Source: Actinoplanes missouriensis 431
GTDB lineage: Bacteria > Actinomycetota > Actinomycetes > Mycobacteriales > Micromonosporaceae
Assembly (NCBI RefSeq): GCF_000284295.1
Contig: NC_017093.1
Span: 8,494,001-8,558,000 of the forward strand
DNA: 64,000 bases
Direction of reading: 5' to 3'
Shown here: piece after piece, positions 51,248 through 59,975 of the stretch
How positions within the stretch are numbered: position 1 is the stretch's first letter
Layout: every line of letters begins with the position of its first letter
Notes under the pieces: generated by a model
Seen by the model: only the letters and a program-made list of their open reading frames with translations
Told to the model about the DNA's origin: nothing
The model's database searches: none
Position numbers and translations under genes: made by a program

Positions 51248-51817
51248 ATGTACGAATGGCACCATCGTCTGGTGCCCGAATATCCGATCAGGACCGAACG
51301 CCTTCTCCTGCGCCCGCTGACCGTCGCGGACACCGACGGGCTGCTGGCCTACCGGTCGCGGCCGGAGATCTACCCGTACGTCCCGGGTGAGCCGTGGGAC
51401 GCCGCGAAGGTCGCCGACCGGCTCGCCACCATCTTCAGCAATACCGATCTCACCGATGAGGGCCAGGCCCTCGGCCTCGGCGTCGAGTCGCGCGAGACCG
51501 GGGACCTGGTCGGTGACGTGGTGCTCTTCCACCGCAGCCGGGAGCACCTGACCGGCGAACTGGGGTATGTCTTCAACCCGGACTTCGGCGGCCGCGGTTA
51601 CGCCACCGAGGCGGCCCACGCCATGCTCGGGCTCGGCTTCCGGGAGTTCGGCCTGCACCGGATCATGGCCCGGATCGACGAGCGGAACACCGCCTCGGCG
51701 AACGTCGCCCGCCGGCTCGGCATGCGCCGCGAGGCCCGGCTGGTGGAGAACGAGTTCTTCAAGGGCGAATGGACCAACGAGCTGCAGTTCGCCATGCTCG
51801 CCCGCGAGTGGTCCTAA
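51248..51817 (+). CDS. GNAT acetyltransferase, RimJ-like
   Basis: A 189-aa N-acetyltransferase: IRTERLLLRPLTVADTDGLLAYRS, GELGYVFNPDFGGRGYATEAAHAMLGLGF (acetyl-CoA site), LHRIMARIDERNTASANVARRLGMRREA. Probably acetylates a protein N-terminus or small amine. ATG start shortly after the DnaA-box cluster. Stop overlaps the convergent roadblock gene by 3 bp. Confidence 0.88.
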   Translation: MYEWHHRLVPEYPIRTERLLLRPLTVADTDGLLAYRSRPEIYPYVPGEPWDAAKVADRLATIFSNTDLTDEGQALGLGVESRETGDLVGDVVLFHRSREHLTGELGYVFNPDFGGRGYATEAAHAMLGLGFREFGLHRIMARIDERNTASANVARRLGMRREARLVENEFFKGEWTNELQFAMLAREWS

Positions 51818-52185
51818 ATATCCAGGTTTCCTTCGATCCGCTTGAGCTGGTGCCGGGCCAGCGCCAGGTTGGCCCGGTCCTTGTTCAGCGCCAGATAGAG
51901 GAACAGCCCCTGGCCTGAGCGCCCGGTCAGGGGCCGGATCAGGTGGTACTGCGAGTCGAGCGTGACCAGGATGTCCTCGATCTTCTCGCGGAGGCCGAGC
52001 ATCTCCATGGTGCGCAGCTTCGCGCGGATCACCTCGGTGTTCGCGGCCGACGCCACGCTCAGGTCGAAGTCCTTGTCCCCTCCGGCGATGCCCAGCGCCA
52101 TCCCGCTGCCACGGTCGACGAGTGCGGCTCCGATGGCGCCGTCGACCTGCATCGCGTCCTTGAGTGCTACGTCCATATCCGGCAT
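51814..52185 (-). CDS. roadblock/LC7-like small protein
   Basis: A 123-aa protein starting MPDMDVALKDAMQVDGAIGAALVDRGSG, then LGIAGGDKDFDLSVASAANTEVIRAKLRTMEML, EDILVTLDSQYHLIRPLTG, FLYLALNKDRANLALARHQLKRIEG. The pattern matches stand-alone roadblock proteins that regulate small GTPases or polarity. ATG 52185 follows GGGGAGGA. Not adjacent to a GTPase; a link to the conservon at 12-17 kb is only speculation. Divergent from an ArsR gene. Confidence 0.82.
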   Translation of the reverse strand: MPDMDVALKDAMQVDGAIGAALVDRGSGMALGIAGGDKDFDLSVASAANTEVIRAKLRTMEMLGLREKIEDILVTLDSQYHLIRPLTGRSGQGLFLYLALNKDRANLALARHQLKRIEGNLDI

Positions 52186-52389
52186 TTCGGAATCCTCCCC
52201 GGGTCCTGCCGAGAGTGTCTGACCGAGAGAGTGCGGGACGCCGGACGGATTCGATCGCACACGATGTCCGCTTCGGACCACACGGCCCGTGACAGCGTGA
52301 AAGTACGACCGCAGGACTTGAAGATTTGTGCAACTCCGAAACTTCGAAACAGCCGTAACCGGCAACACCGACCCGAAGTTGGGCCTTAC

Positions 52390-52740
52390 GTGTCAGTCCC
52401 GCTGTACCAGGCGAAGGCCGAGATGTTCCGCACCCTCGGCCACCCGGTCCGGATCCGGGTGCTCGAGCTGCTGCAGGACGGCCCGAAACCGGTCCGCGAC
52501 CTGCTCGCCGAGATCGACGTCGAGGCGTCGAACCTGTCGCAGCAGCTCGCCGTCCTGCGCCGGGCCGGCATCGTGACGTCGTTCCGGGACGGCGCGCTGG
52601 TGATGTACGCGCTCAGCACCCCGGACGTCGCCGACCTGCTCGCGGCAGGCCGGCGCATCCTCGGTGCGGTGCTCACCGACCGCGACGGGCTCCTGGTGGA
52701 GCTCCGCGCTACTAGTTCTCCACCCGCTCGCAGCCGGTGA
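52390..52740 (+). CDS. ArsR-family regulator
   Basis: A 116-aa winged-helix protein: VSVPLYQAKAEMFRTLGHPVRIRVLELLQDGPKPVRDLLAEIDVEASNLSQQLAVLRRAGIV, then VMYALSTPDVADLLAAGRRIL. No metal-binding Cys pair, so it may sense something other than metal. GTG 52390 is chosen by family start; the ribosome site is weak. The 3' 29 bp overlap the convergent RTX gene. Confidence 0.88.
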   Translation: MSVPLYQAKAEMFRTLGHPVRIRVLELLQDGPKPVRDLLAEIDVEASNLSQQLAVLRRAGIVTSFRDGALVMYALSTPDVADLLAAGRRILGAVLTDRDGLLVELRATSSPPARSR

Positions 52741-54184
52741 CGGTGTCCTCGCCCGCGGCCAGCAGGCACCTGTCGTTGTTGACGCCGCCGTCGAGCTTGT
52801 CGCGGGAGCCGTCGCCCGGCTCGAACACGTAGTCGTCACCCGCCTCGCCGTAGATCGCGTCAGCGCCGTTGCCGCCGTGCACCTCGTCGTTGCCGCCGCC
52901 ACCGCGGATGACGTCGTTGCCGTCCCGGCCGATGATCTCGTTGGCGTACGCGTTACCGGTCAGGGTGTCGTTCCCGTCGGAGCCGCTGACCATCTCCACG
53001 TCGATGCCGACGGTGTCCTTCTCGCCGGGCTTGCCGTCGTCACCCTTGGCGCCGTCCAGGTCGACCACCACACCGGCGGCCCGGGAGTCGTAGCCGACCC
53101 AGTCCCATCCCGGCCCGCCGAGCATCGTGTCCGCGTCGAACCGGGTCCCGAGCGCGTCGTCACCTGTCAGCTCGTCGTTCCCGGCGCCGCCGTCGAGGTG
53201 GTCCCGCCCGTCCTCGCCGTACAGGTCGTCGTCGCCGCCTCCGCCGCGGATCGTGTCGTTGCCCGGGCCGCCGAACAGCTGGTTCGCACGGGCGTTCCCG
53301 GTGATCACGTCGTTGCCGGCGCCGCCGCGGATGTCCTCGACGTCGGTGGCGATGGTGTCCCGCTCGCCCTTCGCGCCGTCGTCACCCTTCACACCGTCCG
53401 CGTCCGCCGAGATCGCACGCTGGGCGGACGAGTAGGAGATCGAGTCCGAGTCGCTGCCGCCGGAGTAGTAGTCGGGGCTCTTGTGGTCCCACTCGTACGC
53501 CATCAGGTTGTCGTAGCCCGCCCCGCCGTAGAGCCGGTCGGTTCCGACGTCGCCGTAGAGATCGTCCCCGCCGGGGCCCCCGTAGACGACGTCGTTGCCG
53601 AGTTCGCCGTTCAGGCCGTCCTGACCGGCCTGGCCGTCGATCGCGTCGTTGCCGCCCTGCCCGTTGATCACGTCGTTGCCGACGCCGCCCCAGATCCGGT
53701 CGTTGCCCTCGGCACCCATCAGGTAGTCGTCGCCGGCGCCGCCCCGGATCTTGTCGGCGCCGCTGCGGCCGTACAGCCCGTCGTTGAGCGGACCGCCGGT
53801 GATGCTGTCCGCGCCGGTGCCACCGTCGACGTCGATCCGCACCCGGGCCTTGTTGACGAGCGAGTCGTTGCGGTCGGACAGGAAGGCGTAAATCTTGTAG
53901 GGCGCCTTCGAGGTCGTACACCTGACCTTGGTGCTGTCGCCCTTGACCTTCTTGCAGCCCTTGCCGGCCTTGATCGCGACCCGGTCGTCGATCGTGACCG
54001 TGCGCCCGGACAGGGTGATCACGACCTTGTTCTGCTTCTTCTTGGCGGCCTTGAAGGTGATCTTCGTGCCGGAGACGGAGGCCACGCCGGTGGAGGCGGC
54101 CTCGGCCGGCGTCGCGAGGGCGCCGGCGGAAACGGTGGTGAGAAGGGTCAGACCGACCCGGGACATCCAAACGGAGCGAGACAT
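52712..54184 (-). CDS. secreted RTX (hemolysin-type calcium-binding repeat) protein
   Basis: A 490-aa exported protein with signal VGLTLLTTVSAGALATPAEA. After a ~110-residue N-terminal beta domain it holds a long series of GGxGxDxUx nonapeptides in two blocks (GGAGDDYLMGAEGNDRIWGGVGNDVINGQGGNDAI; GGPGNDTIRGGGGDDDLYGEDGRDHLDGGAGNDELTG), forming calcium-filled parallel beta rolls. No catalytic domain is visible. The C-terminus has a Cys pair (NDRCLLAAGEDTVTGCE). No type I secretion genes nearby; a Sec signal implies a different route from Gram-negative RTX toxins. Confidence 0.9.
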   Translation of the reverse strand: MSRSVWMSRVGLTLLTTVSAGALATPAEAASTGVASVSGTKITFKAAKKKQNKVVITLSGRTVTIDDRVAIKAGKGCKKVKGDSTKVRCTTSKAPYKIYAFLSDRNDSLVNKARVRIDVDGGTGADSITGGPLNDGLYGRSGADKIRGGAGDDYLMGAEGNDRIWGGVGNDVINGQGGNDAIDGQAGQDGLNGELGNDVVYGGPGGDDLYGDVGTDRLYGGAGYDNLMAYEWDHKSPDYYSGGSDSDSISYSSAQRAISADADGVKGDDGAKGERDTIATDVEDIRGGAGNDVITGNARANQLFGGPGNDTIRGGGGDDDLYGEDGRDHLDGGAGNDELTGDDALGTRFDADTMLGGPGWDWVGYDSRAAGVVVDLDGAKGDDGKPGEKDTVGIDVEMVSGSDGNDTLTGNAYANEIIGRDGNDVIRGGGGNDEVHGGNGADAIYGEAGDDYVFEPGDGSRDKLDGGVNNDRCLLAAGEDTVTGCERVEN

Positions 54185-54273
54185 CGTGGATCCTCCCCAA
54201 GGACCCGGCGGCTCTCATAGGCCGCGCGCGGTGCCAAGATCATAGAGAGGGAAGGCGATGTCTCGCTGCCCCG

Positions 54274-55146
54274 TCAGCTGCCGAAACTCGCGTAGTACGA
54301 AGCTGCCATGTCCTCGTCGCCGTGACCCTGCTCGGCCGCACGGCGGAATCGTTCGGCACCGGCGGCCGCCACGTCCATGCGTACCCCATGGGCCTGGCCC
54401 GCATCGACGATCAGCCGGGCGTCCTTCTCGGCCGTGACCACCGCGAAGCTGGCCGGCGAAAGCCGGTCCGCAAGGATCGCGTCCCCCTTCGCGCGCAGGT
54501 AACCCATGTCCAGCGGACCGCCGCTGATCAGGCCGAAGAAGTCCTCCGGGTCGACGCCGAGGCCCTTCGCGAGAGCCAGCGACTCGGCCACACCGTGCGT
54601 CGCCGCCAGCACCCAGCTGTTGGCCACCAGCTTCAGCCGCGTCGACGAGCCGGCCGCACCGTCCGCTCCGGTCCACACCGTGCGCGCGCCGACCGCCTCG
54701 AACACCGGCTCCACCACACTCCGCTGATCAACCGGCCCGGCCGCCAGCACGGTCAGCTGCCCCGCCTCGGCCGGCTGCCGCGTGCCGAGCACCGGCGCAT
54801 CGAAGAACACCAGCCCCTGATGTTCCGCGAACCGCGCCAGCTCACCCACCGACTCCAGGCTCACCGTCGTCGACTGCACCCACGCCGCCCCCGCCTGCAG
54901 CCCCGGCGCCGCCTGCCGCATCACCTCGGACACCGCGTCACCGTCATAAAGCATGGTCAGCACGACGTCCGCCCCGTCGACCGCGTCCGCCGGCATCGCC
55001 GCGACATCCGCGCCATCGATCTCCAGCGGCGCGGCCTTCTCCCGGCTCCGATTCCAGACCTGCACGACATGCCCCGCTTTGAGCAGGTTGCGGGCCATCG
55101 CGGCCCCCATGATCCCGGTGCCCAGAACACCCACGGTCAAAGTCAT
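54274..55146 (-). CDS. NAD(P)-dependent oxidoreductase, HIBADH family
   Basis: A 290-aa beta-hydroxyacid dehydrogenase: VGVLGTGIMGAAMARNLLKAGHVVQVWNRS (cofactor site), FFDAPVLGTRQPAEAGQLTVLAAG (substrate loop), STRLKLVANSW (catalytic Lys), and a C-terminal helical domain FAVVTAEKDARLIVDAGQ. Related to 3-hydroxyisobutyrate dehydrogenases and imine-reductase-like enzymes; the substrate is not predictable. Monocistronic. Confidence 0.9.
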   Translation of the reverse strand: MTLTVGVLGTGIMGAAMARNLLKAGHVVQVWNRSREKAAPLEIDGADVAAMPADAVDGADVVLTMLYDGDAVSEVMRQAAPGLQAGAAWVQSTTVSLESVGELARFAEHQGLVFFDAPVLGTRQPAEAGQLTVLAAGPVDQRSVVEPVFEAVGARTVWTGADGAAGSSTRLKLVANSWVLAATHGVAESLALAKGLGVDPEDFFGLISGGPLDMGYLRAKGDAILADRLSPASFAVVTAEKDARLIVDAGQAHGVRMDVAAAGAERFRRAAEQGHGDEDMAASYYASFGS

Positions 55147-55249
55147 AAACCCTCTCTATCGGTACGGGGTGACGATGCGTACCGAAGAGTGGCGCGACTG
55201 ACGTCCGTTCCCCCGGCGCATCCCGCCGCCCGGCACCGGCGTGCCGCCC

Positions 55250-55300
55250 GGCTTTCTGAGCCGCCCGGCTTCCTGAGCCGGCTGCTTTTCTGAGCCGGCT
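55250..55300. repeat. three 17-bp tandem units
   Basis: Units at 55250, 55267 and 55284 share ggctt-ctgagccg with small changes. They sit between the oxidoreductase start and the aldo/keto reductase stop. Confidence 0.75.
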
Positions 55301-55314
55301 GCGGCCTGCGCGCT

Positions 55315-55431
55315 GTGGCGGAGATCCTCGCCGTCGCGCACGGCAACCAGCAGCCCGACCCGACGGCCGTCGACGAGCTGCAACAGCGGATCTTCCGGGT
55401 CCGGCACACGCCGTCGGTGTCAGTCGTTTAG
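55315..55431 (+). pseudogene. possible gene remnant, 38 codons
   Basis: From a GTG at 55315 the frame reads VAEILAVAHGNQQPDPTAVDELQQRIFRVRHTPSVSVV and stops at 55431, overlapping the end of the convergent aldo/keto reductase gene. The residue pattern is protein-like and GC3 is high, but there is no ribosome site and a stop lies just upstream. It may be the 3' remnant of a larger gene, or chance. Confidence 0.25.
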
Positions 55432-56423
55432 TAGCCGCTTGATCGCGCCCACAGGTTGATGCCGGACTCCGTGGCGTACCCGTCGATCTCGGCGAGTTCC
55501 GCGTCGGTGAACGTGGTGTTCTCCAGGGCCGCCACGTTCGCCTCCAGCTGGGCGACGCTGCTCGCCCCGAGAACCGTGGACGTCATCCGCGGGTCACGCA
55601 GCGCCCAGGCGATCGCCAGCTGGGCGAGGCTCTGCCCGCGGCGCTCGGCGATCTCGTTGAGCGCGCGGACCTTGCCGAGGTTCTCCTCGGTGAGCCACTC
55701 GTCAAGGAACGAGCCGCGCGCCGGCGTGACCGAGCCGTCCAGGTACCGGTCGGTGAGCATGCCCTGCGCCAGCGGCGAGAACGCGATGCAGCCGACGCCC
55801 TCACGCTCCAGGGTCCCGAGCAGTTCGGGCTCGATCCAGCGGTTCAGCATCGAGTACGACGGCTGGTGGATGAGCAGCGGCGTGCCCAGGTCACGGAGGA
55901 TCGCGGCGGCTTCCGCGGTCTTCCCGGCCGAGTAGGAGGAGATGCCGACGTACAGCGCTTTTCCGGCGCGCACCGCGGCATCGAGGGCACCCATCGTCTC
56001 TTCGAGCGGGGTGTCCGGGTCGTACCGGTGTGAGTAGAAGATGTCCACGTAGTCCAGGCCCATCCGCTTCAGCGACTGGTCCAGTGACGCGGTCAGATAT
56101 TTGCGGGAACCCCATTCGCCGTAGGGGCCGGGCCACATGTCGTAACCGGCCTTGGTCGAGATGACCAGCTCGTCGCGGTGCGCCCGGAAGTCGGTGGCGA
56201 GCACCCGCCCGAAGTTCGCCTCGGCCGACCCGTACGGCGGCCCGTAGTTGTTCGCCAGGTCGAAATGGGTGATGCCCAGGTCGAAGGCGCGACGAAGGAT
56301 GGCCCGCTGAGTCTCCAGAGGCCGGTCGTCACCGAAGTTGTGCCAGAGTCCGAGCGAGATGGCGGGCAGTTTCAGGCCGCTGCGCCCGCAACGGCGGTAT
56401 TCCATGGTGTCGTAACGGCTCAC
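55428..56423 (-). CDS. aldo/keto reductase, L-glyceraldehyde-3-phosphate reductase (YghZ) type
   Basis: A 331-aa NADPH-dependent AKR. N-terminus RYDTMEYRRCGRSGLKLPAISLGLWHNFG is diagnostic for the YghZ group. Catalytic residues: FDLANNYGPPYGSAE (Asp, Tyr), ISTKAGYDMW (Lys), DIFYSHRYDPDTPLEE (His). It probably detoxifies short aldehydes. GTG 56423 is chosen to keep the family N-terminus; ATG 56405 is possible. Confidence 0.9.
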   Translation of the reverse strand: MSRYDTMEYRRCGRSGLKLPAISLGLWHNFGDDRPLETQRAILRRAFDLGITHFDLANNYGPPYGSAEANFGRVLATDFRAHRDELVISTKAGYDMWPGPYGEWGSRKYLTASLDQSLKRMGLDYVDIFYSHRYDPDTPLEETMGALDAAVRAGKALYVGISSYSAGKTAEAAAILRDLGTPLLIHQPSYSMLNRWIEPELLGTLEREGVGCIAFSPLAQGMLTDRYLDGSVTPARGSFLDEWLTEENLGKVRALNEIAERRGQSLAQLAIAWALRDPRMTSTVLGASSVAQLEANVAALENTTFTDAELAEIDGYATESGINLWARSSGY

Positions 56424-56660
56424 CCGGAGAGTCCACCAGAAAAGCAGGTGGTCCGCCGAGCAAGCCGCCGGATCTCCCTCCGCGACGGGCGCCAGCCGGA
56501 CCAGCCGGACCACAACGCCGCCGCCGCGGCACTGGGCGCCGCCGCGGCACTGGGCACCAGCCGGACCAGCCGGTCCACAGCGCCGCCGCGACAGCACTGG
56601 ACACCAGCCGCACGATGCGGCCCTGTCGCCGGGACGGCGACGCACCGGAGTTCACGCCGG
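56424..56660. repeat. GC-rich low-complexity spacer
   Basis: The 20-mer gcgccgccgcggcactgggc and variants, and ccagccggaccagccgg, repeat several times. No credible gene; antisense frames read only Arg/Gly/Ala. It leads into the interspersed element. Confidence 0.6.
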
Positions 56661-56661
56661 C

Positions 56662-56823
56662 CGCGATGAGGTCGCACCGAAACGGTTCGTGTGCCCTCAT
56701 CCCGGCCCAAGCGTTGATGGATCGCCACGCAGCTGTTGCGTGTGACCTCATCCCCCAGCGCAGCCGTTGCGTGTGACCTCGTCCCCGCAGCGCAGCCGTT
56801 GCGTGTGACCTCGTCCATGCGTC
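56662..56823. repeat. interspersed element copy 2, three 31-32-bp units
   Basis: Head cgcgatgaggtcgcaccgaa to ttgatggatcgccac, nearly identical to 23530-23600, then units starting at 56734, 56765 and 56797 with core ttgcgtgtgacctcgtcccc or a close variant. The third is truncated. Same orientation as copy 1. Confidence 0.85.
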
Positions 56824-56862
56824 GCTCCGCACCTGAAATCCACACGCTGAAGTGCGGGCGTC

Positions 56863-57657
56863 CTATGTGACGGCCTGGTAGCTGGCGACTGTCGCTGCCA
56901 GGACCTCGGGGCCGGGGCGCTGCCACAACTCCTCGTTCATCACCTCTACCTCAATCGGCCCGGTATATCCGGCCTGGGCGACCGCAGCGTGGAACGCCGC
57001 CATGTCGACGCAGCCGTCGCCGGGCAGGCCGCGCCCTGTGAGCACACCGGCCGGCAGCGGCGTCACCCAGTCCGCGAGCTGGTAGATCGCGATCCGTGAG
57101 CCGGCGCGGCTGATCTTGTCGAGGGCGGTGTCGTCCCACCACAGGTGATAGGTGTCGACCGTGACGCCGACCTGCCCGACCGGGTGCTGCTGGGCGATCG
57201 CCATGGCCTGGTCCCAGGTGCTGATCACGCAGCGGTCGGCGGCGTACATCGGGTGCAGCGGCTCGATGGCGAGCGTCACGCCGCCGGCCGCCGCGTGCGG
57301 CACGAGCTGGGCGATCGCGTCGGCGACGTGCCGGCGGGCGCCGGCGATGTCGCGGGAGCCCGGGGGCAGGCCGCCGGAGACCAGCACGAGGACCGGTGTG
57401 CCGAGCGCGGCCGCCTCGTCGATGGCCCGGCGGTTGTCGTCGAACCAGTCCGGCGCCTGGAAGAAGCCGCTGCGGCAGAGCGTGGTCACTTCCAGTCCGG
57501 CGTCGCGGACCAGGGCGGCGGAGCGTTCCAGCCCGTACTCCTGGACCGGCTCGCGCCAGAGCGCCACCTTGTCGACGTCCGCCGCGACCAGGCCCTTGAC
57601 CAGGTCTTCCAGACCCCAGTGCTTGGCGGTGATCTGGTTGAACGAGAACCTGCTCAT
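56863..57657 (-). CDS. TIM-barrel sugar isomerase/epimerase-like protein
   Basis: A 264-aa AP-endonuclease-2-like TIM barrel: RFSFNQITAKHWGLEDLVKGLVAADVDKVALWRE, GGVTLAIEPLHPMYAADRCVI (metal Glu), VGVTVDTYHLWWDD (Asp/His), GRGLPGDGCVDMAAFHAAVAQAGYTGPIEVEVMN (Glu). Members include xylose-isomerase-like epimerases and 3-keto-glycoside lyases. Third gene of the operon; ATG overlaps the DUF993 stop (ATGA). Confidence 0.87.
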   Translation of the reverse strand: MSRFSFNQITAKHWGLEDLVKGLVAADVDKVALWREPVQEYGLERSAALVRDAGLEVTTLCRSGFFQAPDWFDDNRRAIDEAAALGTPVLVLVSGGLPPGSRDIAGARRHVADAIAQLVPHAAAGGVTLAIEPLHPMYAADRCVISTWDQAMAIAQQHPVGQVGVTVDTYHLWWDDTALDKISRAGSRIAIYQLADWVTPLPAGVLTGRGLPGDGCVDMAAFHAAVAQAGYTGPIEVEVMNEELWQRPGPEVLAATVASYQAVT

Positions 57658-58802
57658 GCGGTGCCTCCGAAGACCGAGAAGAACCGGTTCGCCCGGTGGG
57701 CCGCGAGGTCCGGGTCGGGCAGCAGACCGGCGGCGTCGGCGAGTTCGATCAGCTTCGCGAAGTGCGGCACGGACCGCCCGGACTGCAGGCCGCCGACCAT
57801 CGTGAAGTGGTCCTGGTGCCCGGCCAGCCAGGCCAGGAAGACAATGCCCGTCTTGTAGTAGAACGTGGGCTTCGTGAAGATGTGCCGGGACAGCGGGACG
57901 GTCGGCGCGAAGATCCGCTCGTACTCGTCGACGTCGTTCCGGTCGAGCGCGGCGAGCGCTGCCGCGGCGGCCGGTGCGATCGCCGCGAAGATGCCGAGCA
58001 GCGCGTCGGAGTACCCCTGATCGTCTCCGCGGATCAGCGACGGATAGTTGAAGTCGTCCCCGGTGTAGAGCCGCACCCCGGCGGGCAGCCTCCGCCGCAG
58101 CCGTACCTCATGGTCCTCGTCCAGCAGCGAGACCTTGATGCCGTCCACTTTGCCGGCGTTCCCGGCGATCAGCTCCAGGACCGTCTCCGTCGCCTTGTCC
58201 ACGTCGGACGAGCCCCAGTATCCCTCCAGCGCCGGATCGAACGCGGTCCCCAGCCAGTGCAGCACCACCGGCTTGTCCGACTCGTCCAGCAGATGCTGAT
58301 AGATACGCAGGTAGTCGTCGGCAGAGGTGGCCGCCGCCGCCAGATGACGGCTGCACATCAGCACCGGCACGGCACCCGCATCCGCCACATCCGCCAGCTG
58401 CTGCCGATAGGCGGACAGCGCCTGCGAAAGACTCACCGGCCCGGGCTGCAGATTGTCGGTGGCGACCCCGGCCACGATCCGCCCGCCGGCGCTCCGCGCC
58501 TCGGCCGCACTGCGACGAATGAGTTCCCTGGTCGCGGCATAATCCAGGCCCATCCCGCGCTGGGCGGTGTCCATCGCCTCCGCCACTCCGAGGCCGTGTG
58601 ACCAGAGGTGGTGCCGGAACCGCAGCGTGGTGTCCCAGTCGACCACCGCGGGCGCCCCGGGAGCGTTCTCCCCCCGGGGATCCGCGACCACGTGCGCTGC
58701 ACCGTACGCAATCCGGCTCTTGATCGGGGTTGTCGGCTTCTCCCAGGTCGTGGTGGTGGAGAGGGTCAGGTCGGGGCCGCCGGGCAGGTTCACCGTCGCC
58801 AT
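57654..58802 (-). CDS. DUF993 (dihydrodipicolinate synthase-like) protein
   Basis: A 382-aa protein of a mainly actinobacterial family distantly related to DHDPS-type aldolases. Landmarks: SRIAYGAAHVVADPRGENAPG, HHLWSHGLGVAEAMDTAQRGMGLDY, VVLHWLGTAFDPALEGYWGS, KVDGIKVSLLDEDHEVRLRR (the Lys of DGIKVS sits where the Schiff-base Lys is expected), LYTGDDFNYPSLI. Starts 1 bp after the Gfo gene stop. Its conserved neighbours imply an aldol step in a sugar pathway; the reaction is unproven. Confidence 0.87.
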   Translation of the reverse strand: MATVNLPGGPDLTLSTTTTWEKPTTPIKSRIAYGAAHVVADPRGENAPGAPAVVDWDTTLRFRHHLWSHGLGVAEAMDTAQRGMGLDYAATRELIRRSAAEARSAGGRIVAGVATDNLQPGPVSLSQALSAYRQQLADVADAGAVPVLMCSRHLAAAATSADDYLRIYQHLLDESDKPVVLHWLGTAFDPALEGYWGSSDVDKATETVLELIAGNAGKVDGIKVSLLDEDHEVRLRRRLPAGVRLYTGDDFNYPSLIRGDDQGYSDALLGIFAAIAPAAAAALAALDRNDVDEYERIFAPTVPLSRHIFTKPTFYYKTGIVFLAWLAGHQDHFTMVGGLQSGRSVPHFAKLIELADAAGLLPDPDLAAHRANRFFSVFGGTA

Positions 58803-58803
58803 G

Positions 58804-59952
58804 TCAGGCGTCGCCCAGCTCGATGCGCCGGCCTGACTGGGCCGACTCCAGGCCCGCCTCGGCCAGCCGCACCCCGCGCGCGCCGGACGCGAAGTCCCAG
58901 TGGAACGGCTCGCCGGCCACCACGTGCCGCAGGAACGCCTCCCACTGCACCTTGAACCCGTTGTCGAACTCCTCGTTGTCCGGCACCTCGGTCCAGTGGT
59001 CGCGGAACGACTCGGTGAGCGGCAGGTCCGGGTTCCAGACCGGCTTCGGCGTGGTCGCGCGATGCTGGATCTTGCAGCCGCGCAGGCCGGCAACGGCGCT
59101 GCCGAGCGTGCCGTCGACCTGGAACTCGACCAGTTCGTCCCGGTTCACCCGGACCGTCCAGGACGAGTTCAGCTGGACGACGATGCCACCCTCCAGCTCG
59201 AAGATCGCGTAGGCCGCGTCGTCGGCGTCCGCCGCGTAGACCTCGCCGCGCTCGTCGACCCGCTCGGTGATGTGGGTGGCGGTGGTCGCCTGCACGCTGC
59301 GGACCGCGCCGAACAGCTCCTCGAGCACGTAGTTCCAGTGCGGGAACATGTCCATCACGATGCCGCCGCCGTCGGCGAGCCGGTAGTTCCAGGACGGGCG
59401 TTGCGCGGTCTGCCAGTCGCCCTCGAAGACCCAGTAGCCGAACTCACCCCGTACCGAAAGGATTTTGCCGAAGAAACCGCCGTCGATGAGCCTCTTCAGT
59501 TTCCGCAGCCCGGGCAGGAAGAGCTTGTCCTGCACGACGCCGTTGCTCACGCCGGCGGCCGACGCCAGCTCGGCCAGCTCCAGCGCGGCCGCCGAGCTCT
59601 CGGCCAGCGGCTTCTCGGTGTAGACGTGCTTGCCGGCCGCGATCGCCTGCCGGATCGCCTTCTCCCGCTGCGCGGTCACCTGCGCGTCGAAGTAGACCTC
59701 CACATCCGGCCGGGACAGCGCCGCGTCCAGATCGGTGGTCCACTCGGTGAGCCCGTGCCGGGCCGCGATCGCGGCGAGCTTGTCCGGGTCACGGCCGACC
59801 AGGATCAGCTCGGGCCAGATGTGCCCGCCGCCGGTCAGCGGCACGCCGCCCTGGTCACGGATGGCGAGGAGCGAGCGGACCAGATGCTGCCGATACCCCA
59901 TCCGGCCGGTCACACCATTGATGACGATGCCGATCGATCTGCGGGCTGCCAT
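58804..59952 (-). CDS. Gfo/Idh/MocA-family oxidoreductase
   Basis: A 382-aa NAD(P)-dependent sugar dehydrogenase. Rossmann start IGIVINGVTGRMGYRQHLVRSL, VEVYFDAQ, AAGKHVYTEKPLAES (catalytic EKP Lys), and the C-terminal sheet with MFPHWNYVLEELFG. Probably oxidises a sugar or glycoside at one carbon to start catabolism. ATG 59952 follows GAAGGGAA. First gene of a three-gene operon with a LacI-type operator 24 bp upstream. Confidence 0.9.
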   Translation of the reverse strand: MAARRSIGIVINGVTGRMGYRQHLVRSLLAIRDQGGVPLTGGGHIWPELILVGRDPDKLAAIAARHGLTEWTTDLDAALSRPDVEVYFDAQVTAQREKAIRQAIAAGKHVYTEKPLAESSAAALELAELASAAGVSNGVVQDKLFLPGLRKLKRLIDGGFFGKILSVRGEFGYWVFEGDWQTAQRPSWNYRLADGGGIVMDMFPHWNYVLEELFGAVRSVQATTATHITERVDERGEVYAADADDAAYAIFELEGGIVVQLNSSWTVRVNRDELVEFQVDGTLGSAVAGLRGCKIQHRATTPKPVWNPDLPLTESFRDHWTEVPDNEEFDNGFKVQWEAFLRHVVAGEPFHWDFASGARGVRLAEAGLESAQSGRRIELGDA

Positions 59953-59975
59953 GCGGGTTCCCTTCAAGGGTTCAG

